NCBI GenBank assembly: GCA_963818775.1 | Contig: CAWFUF010000011.1 | Span: 372,001-436,000 of the forward strand | Length of the DNA stretch: 64,000 nt | Source: JAMXLO01 sp963818775 | GTDB lineage: Bacteria > Pseudomonadota > Alphaproteobacteria > Acetobacterales > Acetobacteraceae | Direction of reading: 5' to 3' | Part shown: piece by piece, positions 43,225 through 52,583 of the stretch | Position numbering within the stretch: the first letter of the stretch is position 1 | How the letters are laid out: every line of letters starts with the position of its first letter | Made by a program: the position numbers and the translations under genes | The notes under the pieces: generated by a model | Seen by the model: only the letters and a program-made list of their open reading frames with translations | What the model was told of the DNA's origin: nothing | Databases searched by the model: none

Positions 43225-44838
43225 TTAAACGGGTTGTCCGCGGCAACGGATGAGGTCTGGGAGGTAAGGAACGACCGGTGAGTGGCTGGTCCGCAACCGT
43301 GCACCGAGATAATCCCAGAAAGCGATGCCGAGTTTGGTGGCTGTGTGCATCAGGCCGAGGAAGGCGTCGCGACAGTCGCGCCCGGCATCGCTGTGGGTAC
43401 CGCCGCTGATCTTGCGCTTGATGACGTGACAGCGGATGTCCCGCTCGGAGCCGTTGGTATGCAGCGGGATTTCCGGCCTCTCGAGGACGGCGAGCAGTTC
43501 GGCCTTATTGGCGTGCAGCCGCAACAGCAGGCGATCGAGTGTGGCAAAACCAGTGCGGCGACAGAAGATGCGATCGAAGCGGGCGCGCATCTCGGCGCGG
43601 CGTCGGACTGTCGGCGCCGCGCAATAGGTCTTCAGATCGGCATAGAACCACCAGATGAGCCCGCGGACGCGCTGCTGTGCGTTGCGGTGCAGCTCGGTGA
43701 AGGTGTCGAGCTTATGCACCAATCGCTCTGCGTGGATCCAACACAGCGCATGTCGGCCAACGTCAAATTGACCGGCATCATCGCTGACGACGACGGTGTT
43801 GCGCAGGAAGCCGTGGGCATGAATGCTGCCCCATAGTGCGCCCTCGGTCGCGATCTGCACTGGGTCTGGAGTGACGTGCAGAGCACTGATGCCGAGGCGG
43901 TCGAGATGCGCCTGCCAGGCGAGCTGGTTGGCGAAGTGTGCCCGGGGCTGCGCCGCCAACTGGCTGATCACGGGACCGGCAAGCGAACGGCCACGCATGT
44001 AGCTCAAGGCCGCGTCATTGATCACGTAATCGGTGTGTCCGGCGCGCAGGAGATCGAGAAAGTTCAATCGGCTCTTGCTGGCCCGCGTGGCGAACCAGGT
44101 GAAGCGGTCGTTGCCAATCTGGGTGCAGAAGCCATTCTGTCTGGCGTGGCGCGCGCCGGTATCGTCCACCGTGATCCAGGCCGCCGTACGCAGGCCGGCC
44201 CGCAACACGTCGCGGTTTTCGGCAAGAAAGTCGTCCTGACCATCAATCAGCAGACGCATCACTTGGCGCTTCGAGATGCTGATCCCGACGGCGCGCAATT
44301 GCGCGGTTAGCCGCTCCACCGTCACTTGGCCTTGGTGGTGCTGCAACAATATGAAGCGGCGCAACTCCGCACCCCAATGACCTCTGACACCGGGCGGCAA
44401 TGAAGCCACGATGGTGTGCCCCGCCGGCGTGACCCAGCGTTCGCGGCGATAGCGGATCAGCCGAGCGTTCAGCACCAGATCCCGCACCAGGAAATCCGCG
44501 TAGCCCTTGAACCGCGATCCAGCCGGTGCCGCAGCCTTCAGGGTCTGCTGCTCCACACTGACACGCGGGGCCGACTTGCCACGTCCACGACGCTTGCCGC
44601 GGTGCGCCGGCCTCGGCGTGGTTCCCTGCTCCATCCCGCTCGGCTTGATCGCCGGACGGCCCTTCAAGCCTTTCAGCCGCGCAATCTCGTCACGTTGCTC
44701 GGCGACCATCCGCTTGAGATCCGCCACCTCACCCAGCAGCTTCACCACAAGCTGCAGCAGTTCCGCATGCGACAGACCAGACAGCTCCGGTGGGGTGGTC
44801 ACATCCAGGTTGAATTGAGTCGTCCCGTGTCGGCGCAA
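43225..44838 (-). CDS. IS66-family transposase
   Basis: 537 aa and apparently intact. N-terminal part: leucine-rich coiled coil (SHAELLQLVVKLLGEVADLK) followed by a basic low-complexity linker, as in IS66 TnpC. Catalytic DDE region: first Asp in AWITVDDTGARHARQNGFCT, second Asp in NTVVVSDDAGQFDVGRHALC, and Glu in PLHTNGSERDIRCHVIKRKI. The upstream leader and stop both lie within the inverted repeats. DDE transposases cut and strand-transfer the element ends. Being whole and flanked by good ends, it may still be mobile. Confidence 0.92.
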   Translation of the reverse strand: MRRHGTTQFNLDVTTPPELSGLSHAELLQLVVKLLGEVADLKRMVAEQRDEIARLKGLKGRPAIKPSGMEQGTTPRPAHRGKRRGRGKSAPRVSVEQQTLKAAAPAGSRFKGYADFLVRDLVLNARLIRYRRERWVTPAGHTIVASLPPGVRGHWGAELRRFILLQHHQGQVTVERLTAQLRAVGISISKRQVMRLLIDGQDDFLAENRDVLRAGLRTAAWITVDDTGARHARQNGFCTQIGNDRFTWFATRASKSRLNFLDLLRAGHTDYVINDAALSYMRGRSLAGPVISQLAAQPRAHFANQLAWQAHLDRLGISALHVTPDPVQIATEGALWGSIHAHGFLRNTVVVSDDAGQFDVGRHALCWIHAERLVHKLDTFTELHRNAQQRVRGLIWWFYADLKTYCAAPTVRRRAEMRARFDRIFCRRTGFATLDRLLLRLHANKAELLAVLERPEIPLHTNGSERDIRCHVIKRKISGGTHSDAGRDCRDAFLGLMHTATKLGIAFWDYLGARLRTSHSPVVPYLPDLIRCRGQPV

Positions 44839-44854
44839 CCATTTTCTCAGACAC

Positions 44855-44878
44855 CGCCCACGATTTTGCCCCAGTTAC
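44855..44878. repeat. Right terminal inverted repeat of the IS66-type element
   Basis: Partner of the repeat at 43195-43218. It is followed directly by TCGCGGCG, 7 of 8 bases of which match the 8 bases flanking the left end. Further right (about 44911-44933) GGGGCTTCACC is directly repeated twice in tandem, without a known meaning. Confidence 0.85.
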
Positions 44879-45111
44879 TCGCGGCGGGGCTTTTGAGAGG
44901 TCTCAGGATCGGTCGGGGCTTCACCGGGGCTTCACCGAAGGCGGGACATCCTGGGACGGTCAGGGGCCATTCCTGCTACGTTCCGCACCGTGGCCTCTGT
45001 CCCGCTACTCCCGAAACGCCTTGTCATTCCATGAGGGGCAAACTCGAGGTCGCACTGGATCGATGCACAATCATTGCTGATAATCGCATCAACGCTGATA
45101 GAGGCGCTCCC

Positions 45112-45360
45112 GTGGCGAGCATCACCATCCGCAACCTGGACGAATCCCTGAAAACCCGGCTGCGTATCCAGGCGGCGGTGCATGGCCGCTCGATGGAGGA
45201 CGAGGCGCGCGCCATTCTGCGGTCGTCGCTCAATCAGGAGCCGCAGGAGCCAAAGCACCTTGGCACGGCGATCAACGCCCTGTTCAAGCCCTTCGGCGGT
45301 TTCGACCTGCCGGACGTGCCCCGTGAACCGATGCGGGAGTTACCGACCTTCGACGAATGA
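45112..45360 (+). CDS. FitA-like ribbon-helix-helix antitoxin without a toxin partner
   Basis: 82 aa from a GTG start with GAGG 7 nt upstream. N-terminal ribbon-helix-helix: ASITIRNLDESLKTRLRIQA followed by HGRSMEDEARAILRSSL, the FitA/VapB pattern that binds operator DNA; the acidic C-terminus (DLPDVPREPMRELPTFDE) would wrap the PIN-domain toxin. A toxin gene normally begins at the overlapping ATGA (45357): here it reads ATG ATC then runs to a stop after seven codons, so the toxin (FitB/VapC) is missing. TGAT-6 nt-ATCA at 45079-45092 upstream could be an operator. Confidence 0.78.
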   Translation: MASITIRNLDESLKTRLRIQAAVHGRSMEDEARAILRSSLNQEPQEPKHLGTAINALFKPFGGFDLPDVPREPMRELPTFDE

Positions 45361-45603
45361 TCCAACCTATCGGCGCCTAACCCCGCCGATGAACTCACGA
45401 GCCGCGATGCGGGTTGACCATCATTGTGCCCACGTCGAGGCCGCCTCCTTTTGCTGCCCCAAGCCTCCTGAACTGCTTCCGGACCAGCGGACGCAGGTCG
45501 GGCGCTTTTCGTTGCGGCGGATGGTGAATTGGAACAGGATGATCTCGATCCCGCTGGAAGGCATGCCTGCGTAACCGCGATCCGAAAAGAGCCACGAGTT
45601 ACA
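45361..45603. other. Gap between the orphan antitoxin and the restriction gene
   Basis: Only short ORFs without family match. It replaces the toxin gene expected after the antitoxin. The promoter of the res-mod operon should be in its second half. Confidence 0.45.
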
Positions 45604-48600
45604 ATGGCCTCAAGCTTCTTCGACCAACCAATTCTCAACTCGCCTTACGAACCGCCGACCAGGCATCACGCCCTGGACGCGGAAGGGCAGCCGTTGGACG
45701 TGCCCCCGGTATCCGGTCGCCGCCGGTCCGAACTGATCACGCCGGTTCGTATGCCGCGAAAAAAGCAGCGCAAGGCGGGCCAGGCCGAGTTCGTCCTACG
45801 AGAAGCCCAGGAACTCTCAACTGCGGCACAGGAATACGATGTCCACGGCTTAATCAACGAAATCCGGGGCCATGTCGAAACCTGGCGGGCAATCCCCAAT
45901 CCGTCGGACTGGGGTGTTACGCCAGCGACCCAGCGCCTGCTCATCCACTGGCGCCATCACCAGTTCCAGTCCATCACGCCGTTCTTCTGCCAGATCGAAG
46001 CCGTCGAGACGGCCATATGGTTGGCGGAGGTCGCGCGGCGAGAGCGCCGCTACGATCGCCTGCGCGCGTACCTGCGCAGCGCCAACGAGGGGTCCAACCC
46101 CGAGCTGTCGCGCATCGCTCTGAAAATGGCCACCGGCAGCGGCAAGACGACGGTCATGGCGATGCTGATCGCCTGGCAAACCGTCAACGCGGTGCGCACG
46201 CCGGGAAGCAACCTCTACAGCCGGGGTTTCCTCGTGGTGGCGCCCGGCATCACCATCAAGGACCGCCTGCGTGTCCTGCAGCCGAACGATCCCGACAGCT
46301 ATTTCCGTGGCCGCGAACTGGTCCCAACCGACATGCTGCCGGAGATCGGCAAGGCCAAGATCGTCATCACCAACTTCCATGCGTTCAAACGCCGGGAGAC
46401 GCTGGAGATCAGCAAGACCGGCCGCTCATTGCTCCAGGGCCGGGACGCGCCTCCCGATACGATCGAGAACGATGGTCAGATGCTGCATCGGGTCGCGAAC
46501 GACCTGCTGGGCTTCAAGGGCATCGTGGTGCTCAACGACGAAGCGCACCACTGCTACCGCGAAAAGCCCGACAGTGACGAGGAACTGGGCGCCGACGAGC
46601 GCGAAGAGGCCAAGAAGAACAGCGAAGCCGCGCGGCTCTGGATCGGTGGACTGGAAGCGGTCAAGCGCAAGCTGGGGATCACCGCTCTCTACGACCTGTC
46701 GGCAACGCCGTTCTTCCTGCGCGGCTCCGGCTATCGCGAGGGAACACTCTTCCCCTGGACCGTCAGCGACTTCTCCCTGATGGATGCCATCGAGTGCGGC
46801 ATCGTCAAACTCCCGCGGATCCCCGTGTCGGACAACCTGCCGAACAGCGACACCCCGATCTATCGCAACCTCTGGGACCATATCGGCAAGAAGATGCCGA
46901 AGGCCGGGCGGGGCAAGAGCGGCAAGGGCAACCCGCTGGCCCTGCCGAACGAGCTGCAGACGGCGCTGTATGCACTCTATGGCCACTACGAACAGACATT
47001 CGAGGAATGGGCGCGCGCCGGCATCCCGACGCCACCGGTATTCATCGTTGTGTGCAACAACACCTCGACCTCGGAACTCGTCTACGAATGGATCTCGGGC
47101 TTCGAGCGGGAAGTTGTCGAAGGCGACGAGGGCAGTGGCTTCACCGACGGCCAACTCAGGTTGTTCCGCAATTACGACGAACATGGAGCCCGCCTGCCGC
47201 GGCCAAACACGCTGCTGATCGACAGCGAACAGGTGGACTCCGGCGAAGCGCTCGACCCCGCGTTCCGCGCCGCCGTCGGTCCGGAGATCGAACAGTTTCG
47301 TCGCGAAAAGATGCAGCGGGAAGGGGCGGGCAGCGCCGCCCAACCGATCACCGACGAAGACCTACTGCGCGAGGTCATGAACACCGTCGGCCGCGTCGGG
47401 CGCCTGGGCGAGACCGTGCGCTGCGTCGTCTCTGTCTCGATGCTGACCGAGGGATGGGACACCAACACCGTCACCCACATCCTGGGCGTCCGCGCCTTTG
47501 GCACCCAGTTGCTGTGCGAGCAGGTGGTGGGCCGCGGCCTGCGCCGTCAATCCTACGAACTGAATTCCGACAGGATGTTTGACGTGGAATACGCTGACAT
47601 CATGGGCATCCCGTTCGATTTCGCCGCCCAGCCGGTGGTCGCCAAGCCGAAGCCGCCGAAGCCCACGACGCAGATCCGGGCGATGAAGGAACGCTCGGCG
47701 CTGGAGATCACCTTCCCTCGGGTGGAGGGTTATCGCGTGGCGCTGCCCGATGAACGGATCGACGCCCACTTCACCAACGATTCCCGGCTGGTCCTGACGC
47801 CGGAAAAGGTCGGCCCGTGCCGCGTGCTGCTGGAAGGCATCGTCGGCGAGGGCGTGGAACTGACGACGGCCGTGCTGGAGGCGGTGCGGCCGAGCGAGAT
47901 CAGCTATCACCTCGCCAAGCACCTTCTCTACAACCAGTTCCGCGATCCTGCCGAGCCGCCCAAGATGCACCTGTTCGGGCAGATCAAGCGCGTGGCGAAG
48001 CGCTGGCTCGACGAGGGATATCTGGTCTGCATCGGCGGCACGACGCCGGCCATGGTGACCTATCGCGAACTGGCGGATCAGGCGGCCGAACTTATTTTCC
48101 TGGCCTGCCAGCCGGAGGCGCCGGAGCCCGGTGTGGTGAAGGCGATCCTCGACCCCTACACGCCGACGGGCAGCAGCCGCTTCGTCAATTTCTCCACCTC
48201 CAAGCCGCTCTACACCACCGACCCGACGCGGTGTCACGTCAACCACGTGGTGCTGGACAGCGATTGGGAGGCAGAGTTCGCTCGGGTGGCGGAATCGCAT
48301 CCGCGCGTGATCGCCTATGTGAAGAACCAGGGAATGCAGTTCGAGGTGCCCTATCGCAATGGCACGCAGCATCGCCGCTACTGGCCCGACTATATCGTGC
48401 GGATCAATGACGACGGTCCCGAGCCGTTGAACCTAATTGTCGAGATCAAGGGATTTCGCGGTACCGACGCACAGCTCAAGGCCGAGACGATGCGCAAGCT
48501 ATGGGTGCCAGGCGTGAACAACCTCGGCACTTACGGTCGCTGGGCGTTTGCCGAATTCATCGACATCTATCAAATTGAGGCCGCGTTCGCGAAGCTGATC

Positions 48601-48633
48601 GGCATGTTCACCGACGCCTACCAACCCGCCTGA
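45604..48633 (+). CDS. res: Type III restriction enzyme, Res (helicase-nuclease) subunit
   Basis: 1009 aa. Superfamily 2 translocase: Walker A KMATGSGKTTVMAM (about residues 174-187), motif II VVLNDEAHHCYRE (DEAH about 312), motif III LSATPFFLRG (about 366), late helicase motif TEGWDTNTVTHILG with the arginine-finger region CEQVVGRGLRRQSY. C-terminal nuclease of the PD-(D/E)xK type: PDYIVRI near 928 and IVEIKGFRG near 946. Type III Res cuts about 25 bp from a recognition site only in complex with Mod, which supplies sequence recognition and methylation. All motifs look intact, but the partner mod gene downstream is broken. The ATG at 45604 is used; 75 nt upstream an alternative in-frame start exists. 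Confidence 0.9.
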   Translation: MASSFFDQPILNSPYEPPTRHHALDAEGQPLDVPPVSGRRRSELITPVRMPRKKQRKAGQAEFVLREAQELSTAAQEYDVHGLINEIRGHVETWRAIPNPSDWGVTPATQRLLIHWRHHQFQSITPFFCQIEAVETAIWLAEVARRERRYDRLRAYLRSANEGSNPELSRIALKMATGSGKTTVMAMLIAWQTVNAVRTPGSNLYSRGFLVVAPGITIKDRLRVLQPNDPDSYFRGRELVPTDMLPEIGKAKIVITNFHAFKRRETLEISKTGRSLLQGRDAPPDTIENDGQMLHRVANDLLGFKGIVVLNDEAHHCYREKPDSDEELGADEREEAKKNSEAARLWIGGLEAVKRKLGITALYDLSATPFFLRGSGYREGTLFPWTVSDFSLMDAIECGIVKLPRIPVSDNLPNSDTPIYRNLWDHIGKKMPKAGRGKSGKGNPLALPNELQTALYALYGHYEQTFEEWARAGIPTPPVFIVVCNNTSTSELVYEWISGFEREVVEGDEGSGFTDGQLRLFRNYDEHGARLPRPNTLLIDSEQVDSGEALDPAFRAAVGPEIEQFRREKMQREGAGSAAQPITDEDLLREVMNTVGRVGRLGETVRCVVSVSMLTEGWDTNTVTHILGVRAFGTQLLCEQVVGRGLRRQSYELNSDRMFDVEYADIMGIPFDFAAQPVVAKPKPPKPTTQIRAMKERSALEITFPRVEGYRVALPDERIDAHFTNDSRLVLTPEKVGPCRVLLEGIVGEGVELTTAVLEAVRPSEISYHLAKHLLYNQFRDPAEPPKMHLFGQIKRVAKRWLDEGYLVCIGGTTPAMVTYRELADQAAELIFLACQPEAPEPGVVKAILDPYTPTGSSRFVNFSTSKPLYTTDPTRCHVNHVVLDSDWEAEFARVAESHPRVIAYVKNQGMQFEVPYRNGTQHRRYWPDYIVRINDDGPEPLNLIVEIKGFRGTDAQLKAETMRKLWVPGVNNLGTYGRWAFAEFIDIYQIEAAFAKLIGMFTDAYQPA

Positions 48634-48646
48634 CCGAGGACCAACG

Positions 48647-49396
48647 ATGGCTCGTGCCCCCAAACCCCCTGCGGGTCCTCGCCCGATCGAGACGCTGGTG
48701 TATGCGGACTCGCGCCGCAACATCCCAACTGCAGAGTTCCAGTCGATCGCGCAGCGGATGGAGGATGTCAAGCCGTTCGAACCGGCTCGCTATCGGCGGG
48801 CAACACCGCTGGCGAAAGGCGAGACGCGCGAACGCAACGCCGATCTGGACCCGCAGATAATCTGGCGCGGCGTGCGAATTACGCTGAGCCAGGCGGAACG
48901 TAAGCAGTTGCAGGAGACCGGCGAGGTCGAACTGGGCGATTCCCAGTTGGTGTGGCGCGGCAAGGACACGCAGGACTGGTCCAACCTCGTGGTCAATCCG
49001 CCGCCGATCTACATCCAGGAGAAGGTGCAGCCGAAAGCGATCATAGAGGGAATACGCAAGGAATCGCGTGCGCGCGCCGAAGCGACCGTCGACGTGCCTG
49101 ATCTGTTCGGCGACTTCAACGGATTGGACGATCCCGAGGCGCGGCTGGAATTCTATCAGCACGACCAGCACTGGTCGAACCGTATGATCCTGGGCGACAG
49201 TATGCAGGTGATGGCGAGCTTAGCGGAACGCGAAGGAGTGCGCGGTAAGGTGCAGTGCATCTATTTCGATCCGCCCTACGGAATCAGGTTCAACAGCAAC
49301 TGGCAGGTCAGCACGCAGAGTCGCGACGTAAAGGACGGTAGGCGAGAGGATGTGTCGCGCGAGCCCGAGCAAGTGAAAGCGTTCCGCGATGGATGA
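48647..49396 (+). pseudogene. mod: Type III methyltransferase Mod, 5' part (broken by deletion and frameshift)
   Basis: 249 codons from ATG 48647 (GAGGA 7 nt upstream, 13 nt after res). It contains the catalytic motif IV of N6-adenine methyltransferases, KVQCIYFDPPYGIRFNSNWQ (DPPY about residue 208), then runs QVKAFRDG to a stop. In intact relatives the sequence after AFRD continues for about 35-40 residues, including a GSIFVQIGDEN-like stretch, before MDEVFG. Here the DNA jumps directly from AFRD to MDEVFG in another frame, so about 105-120 nt seem deleted. The amount is inferred from family knowledge, not measured. Confidence 0.8.
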
Positions 49397-51440
49397 GGTA
49401 TTTGGCCAGGACAACTGTATCTCAGTTATCTGCCTTCGGAAAACGGGAGGCCAGGAAGCCAATTTTCTACCAAACGTGGCAGACTATGTTCTTTGGTACG
49501 GGAAGGATAAAGACCACACAAAGTATCGTCAGCTTTTCTTCCGGAAGGAAATTGGCGTTGGCGAGGGAAGTGGGCAACGCTACGACAGGATCCAGCTTAT
49601 GGACCTAAGCTGTTATTCAATGGCGCAGGCAAAGAAACTAGGTGTAGATGCAGATGCCGGTATCAAGCACTATCAACTGACCAGTCTGATCTCAAGTGGA
49701 GTGCGTACGAACACTACCACAAGCTGGGAGTTTCATGGGAAGGCGTTTCATTCGGGCGTTTCATCTAATTGGAAGACCTCACTGGACGGTCTTGATCGCC
49801 TGGACAAGGCTAATCGAATCGAGGAACGGACGCAGACGATCGCCTATGTCCGTTTTATCGATGATTTCGCAGCGTACCCAATTTCCAATGTGTGGACCGA
49901 TGTGGCAGGCGCCACAGGCATCATCTATGTGGTGCAAACAAGTGCGACCATTGTTGAACGCTGTATTCTAATGGCCACTGATCCGGGTGACCTCATTTTG
50001 GACCCTACCTGCGGCTCGGGCACAACCGCCACCGTTGCCGAGCAATGGGGGCGACGCTGGATCACGATCGACACATCCCGTGTTGCTCTTGCTCTAGCCC
50101 GTACGCGTCTAATGGCGGCAAGATATCCGTACTACTTCCTAGCCGACAGCATTGAGGGTCGCGCAAAAGATCAGTCCCTTTCTGGCAAAGTCCAGCCTGA
50201 CACACCAACACACAGTGACGTCCGCCATGGCTTCGTCTATGACCGCGCGCCGCACATAACCCTGAAATCAATCGCTAACAACGCCGAAATCGACGTGCTC
50301 TGGGATGAAGCCCAGCAGACCCTCGAACCCCTGCGCGCCCGCCTCAACGCCGCGCGCGGCGCCACCTGGGAAGATTGGCAAATCCCACGTGATCCCGACC
50401 CGAAATGGTCCGCCGACATTACGAAGACTCATGCAGCCTGGTGGGAAGCCCGAATCGAGCGGCAGAAGCGTATCGACGCCTCGATCGCCCGCCGCGCGGA
50501 CATCGAATACCTCTACGACCGCCCCTTCGAAGACAAGTCGCGCATCCGCGTCGCTGGCCCATTCACCGTCGAGAGCCTGTCGCCGCACCGCGTGGTGCCC
50601 GCCGACGAGGACGAGCTGTTCGCCCAACCGTCCGCGCCCGGCCGTCGCCGCAAGACCGCAACGCCGCCGGTCGATTTCGCGGCCATGGTGCTGGACCATC
50701 TGCGCACCGCCGGCGTGCATCAGACACAGAAGGCCGACAGCATCCACTTCACCAGCCTGCAACCTTGGCCCGGCGAGTATATCGGCGCCGAAGGTCGCTT
50801 CCTGGAAGGCGAGACCGAGCGCCGCGCCGGCATCCTGATCGGCCCGGAGTTCGGCACGCTCTCCCGCATGGACCTCGTCACCGCCGCGCGCGAAGCCTCC
50901 GAGGCGCGGTTCGACGTGTTGATCGCCTGCGCCTTCAACTACGACGCGCATGCCTCGGAACTGACCAAACTCGGGCCGCTGCCAATCCTCAAGGCGCGCA
51001 TGAACCCCGACCTGCACATGGCCGACGATCTGAAGAACACCGGCAAGGGCAACCTGTTTGTGGTGTTCGGCGAGCCAGACCTGATCGTCGAGCCGGTGCC
51101 CGATCAGCCCGACCACGTTCGCATTCGCATCATCGGCGTGGACGTGTTTGATCCGCAGACCGGCGACATCCGATCCGGCGACACGAAGAGCATCGCCGCC
51201 TGGTTCATCGACACCGACTACGACGAGGAGAGTTTCTTCGTCCGCCACGCCTATTTCCTCGGCGCCAACGACCCCTACAAATCACTGAAGGCAGCGCTGC
51301 GTGCCGACATCGACGAGGAAGCCTGGGCCACGCTGTATCGCGACGTCTCCCGCCCGTTCCACCGGCCGGAGACGGGGCGGATCGCGGTGAAGGTCATCAA
51401 CCATTTCGGCGACGAGGTTATGAAGGTGTTTACCCTATGA
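49389..51440 (+). pseudogene. mod: Type III methyltransferase Mod, 3' part (target recognition and SAM-binding motif)
   Basis: 683 codons. It begins at an ATG overlapping the stop of the first part (MDEVFGQDNCISV), so reinitiation could give a separate polypeptide, but it would lack the DPPY motif. It carries the target-recognition region, then the SAM-binding motif I LDPTCGSGTTATVAEQW (about residue 205) and WITIDTSRVALALART, and a long C-terminal domain to FGDEVMKVFTL. Bases 49390-50280 are visibly less G+C rich than the flanks, as expected for a swapped target-recognition domain. The two parts together cannot make one continuous enzyme without frameshifting. Confidence 0.8.
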
Positions 51441-51486
51441 GGAAAGTCAGACCAGCACGGGCAAGGGTTGGACGGAACGCTGGTCG

Positions 51487-52428
51487 ATGAGTGAAAAACG
51501 CGTGCCATCGGCTTATGAGCGGCGGCAGATCGAACTGATCGAGAGATGGATGCAGTCACCACCATCATACGCCACCCGTGGATTCAGGGCTGCAAAGGGT
51601 GCGGCGGGATCGTTCGCAAGGCGCGTGCTTCCCAACGGCACCGTGGAGAAATTCGGCGCTCGCTTCAGTGCCGTTGGAGCTTACGCGCAGAGGGTCATTC
51701 CCACAGGAGCGATTGAGGGTGCGATAAACGCCAACATCTGGGTTGCGCACCGATGGACGCAGGAAACCGCCATATTAAAGAAACTCGGTATAGCGGACTT
51801 CGAGGACATCAAACACCTTGATCTCGAGAATCTCGATGCGCTCGCAAACAACACGCATAACTTAGCAGTCGGTATGGGAGGAGCAGCGGGTGCAGCAGGT
51901 GGGGCTGGCGGCCTGTTGTTTGCGCTGCCGAGCGTCGCTGCAATAATAAACCTGACTATGAGAACGACCCGCCAAATCGGACTGTGTTACGGTTTTCACC
52001 GGGACGATCATATTGAGCGTGCGTGTCTCTTGGAGGTCTTGAGCCTCGTCGGGGGCGCAGGTGATCAGGGAGCGAAGCTGGCGTCGACGAAGTTGCTGCA
52101 AGAGACGTTGGTCATGATCAACCGACAGTCATTCAAAAGCATGGCCGAGAAGGCCGCAACGGAACGAGCCCTGAAGGAAGCCTTCATTACTAATATTCGT
52201 GAGGTCGCTAAAGGTCTTGGTTTTCGATTGACACGATCCAGGCTTCAGACCGCCATCCCACTTGTAGGTGGAGGGGTAGGACTACTCCTGGACGGCAACT
52301 ACATGAGAAGCGTGGGGTGGACTGCCCGACATTATTATCAGCGTCGCTGGTTACAAGAAAGGGGGCGATGGCCCGAGACAATCGAGACAGAGTCGGATCC
52401 AGCGGGACCATCCGACGTGGCTTGTTGA
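51487..52428 (+). CDS. EcsC-family protein linked to the restriction locus
   Basis: 313 aa. It resembles the EcsC family: VPSAYERRQIELIERWMQSP start, a Gly/Ala-rich core VGMGGAAGAAGGAGGLLFAL with LPSVAAIINLTMRTTRQIGL, CYGFHRDDHIERACLLEVLS and the end LQTAIPLVGGGVGLLLDGNY with HYYQRRWLQER. The molecular role of EcsC-type proteins is not established; the central glycine-rich stretch is hydrophobic enough to touch a membrane. G+C is lower than in neighbouring genes, pointing to transfer. It starts 46 nt after the mod stop. A short mod-tail-like ORF stands just after it, suggesting it was inserted near the end of mod or between two mod copies. Confidence 0.75.
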   Translation: MSEKRVPSAYERRQIELIERWMQSPPSYATRGFRAAKGAAGSFARRVLPNGTVEKFGARFSAVGAYAQRVIPTGAIEGAINANIWVAHRWTQETAILKKLGIADFEDIKHLDLENLDALANNTHNLAVGMGGAAGAAGGAGGLLFALPSVAAIINLTMRTTRQIGLCYGFHRDDHIERACLLEVLSLVGGAGDQGAKLASTKLLQETLVMINRQSFKSMAEKAATERALKEAFITNIREVAKGLGFRLTRSRLQTAIPLVGGGVGLLLDGNYMRSVGWTARHYYQRRWLQERGRWPETIETESDPAGPSDVAC

Positions 52429-52435
52429 TGACCCG

Positions 52436-52555
52436 ATGGAATCCCGCGTTGCCGCCTCCTCACCGCCGCTCTCGCGAAATTGGCCGCCCGAAGAAGACGG
52501 CAAGTCCGCGCTGCGTGTCGAGATCGACGAGGTGATGAAGGTGTTCAGCTTATGA
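52436..52555 (+). pseudogene. Remnant resembling the C-terminal end of Mod
   Basis: 39 codons ending IDEVMKVFSL. The last 30 nt (52526-52555) align with the last 30 nt of mod (51411-51440, GDEVMKVFTL) with few mismatches, whereas the sequence before them is only loosely similar. So a second, divergent mod-type 3' end lies 1.1 kb downstream of the first, on the other side of the EcsC gene. Either recombination replaced the end of mod and left the old one behind, or a second mod copy was lost. Confidence 0.55.
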
Positions 52556-52583
52556 TGATCCCCCATCCGGCAGGAGGACTGCC

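Larger units (their letters stand above)
43195..44878 (-). mobile_element. IS66-type insertion sequence with one transposase gene (single-ORF, ISBst12-like layout)
   Basis: The element is bounded by 24-bp imperfect inverted repeats at 43195-43218 and 44855-44878 that differ at 3 positions and start with GTAA, as IS66 ends do. It is flanked by an imperfect 8-bp direct repeat (GCGCGGCG at 43187-43194, TCGCGGCG at 44879-44886; 7 of 8 match), consistent with the 8-bp target duplication of IS66. It carries one intact transposase and lacks the small tnpA/tnpB genes. Insertion is immediately beside the tRNA-Met fragment. Confidence 0.85.

Noticed and set aside
43876..44310. Plus-strand ORFs within the IS66-type element
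   Set aside because: They are antisense to the transposase and unlike IS66 tnpA or tnpB.
45395..45595. Minus-strand 66-codon ORF between antitoxin and res
   Set aside because: It has no family match and no ribosome-binding site, and it lies in the promoter region of res.
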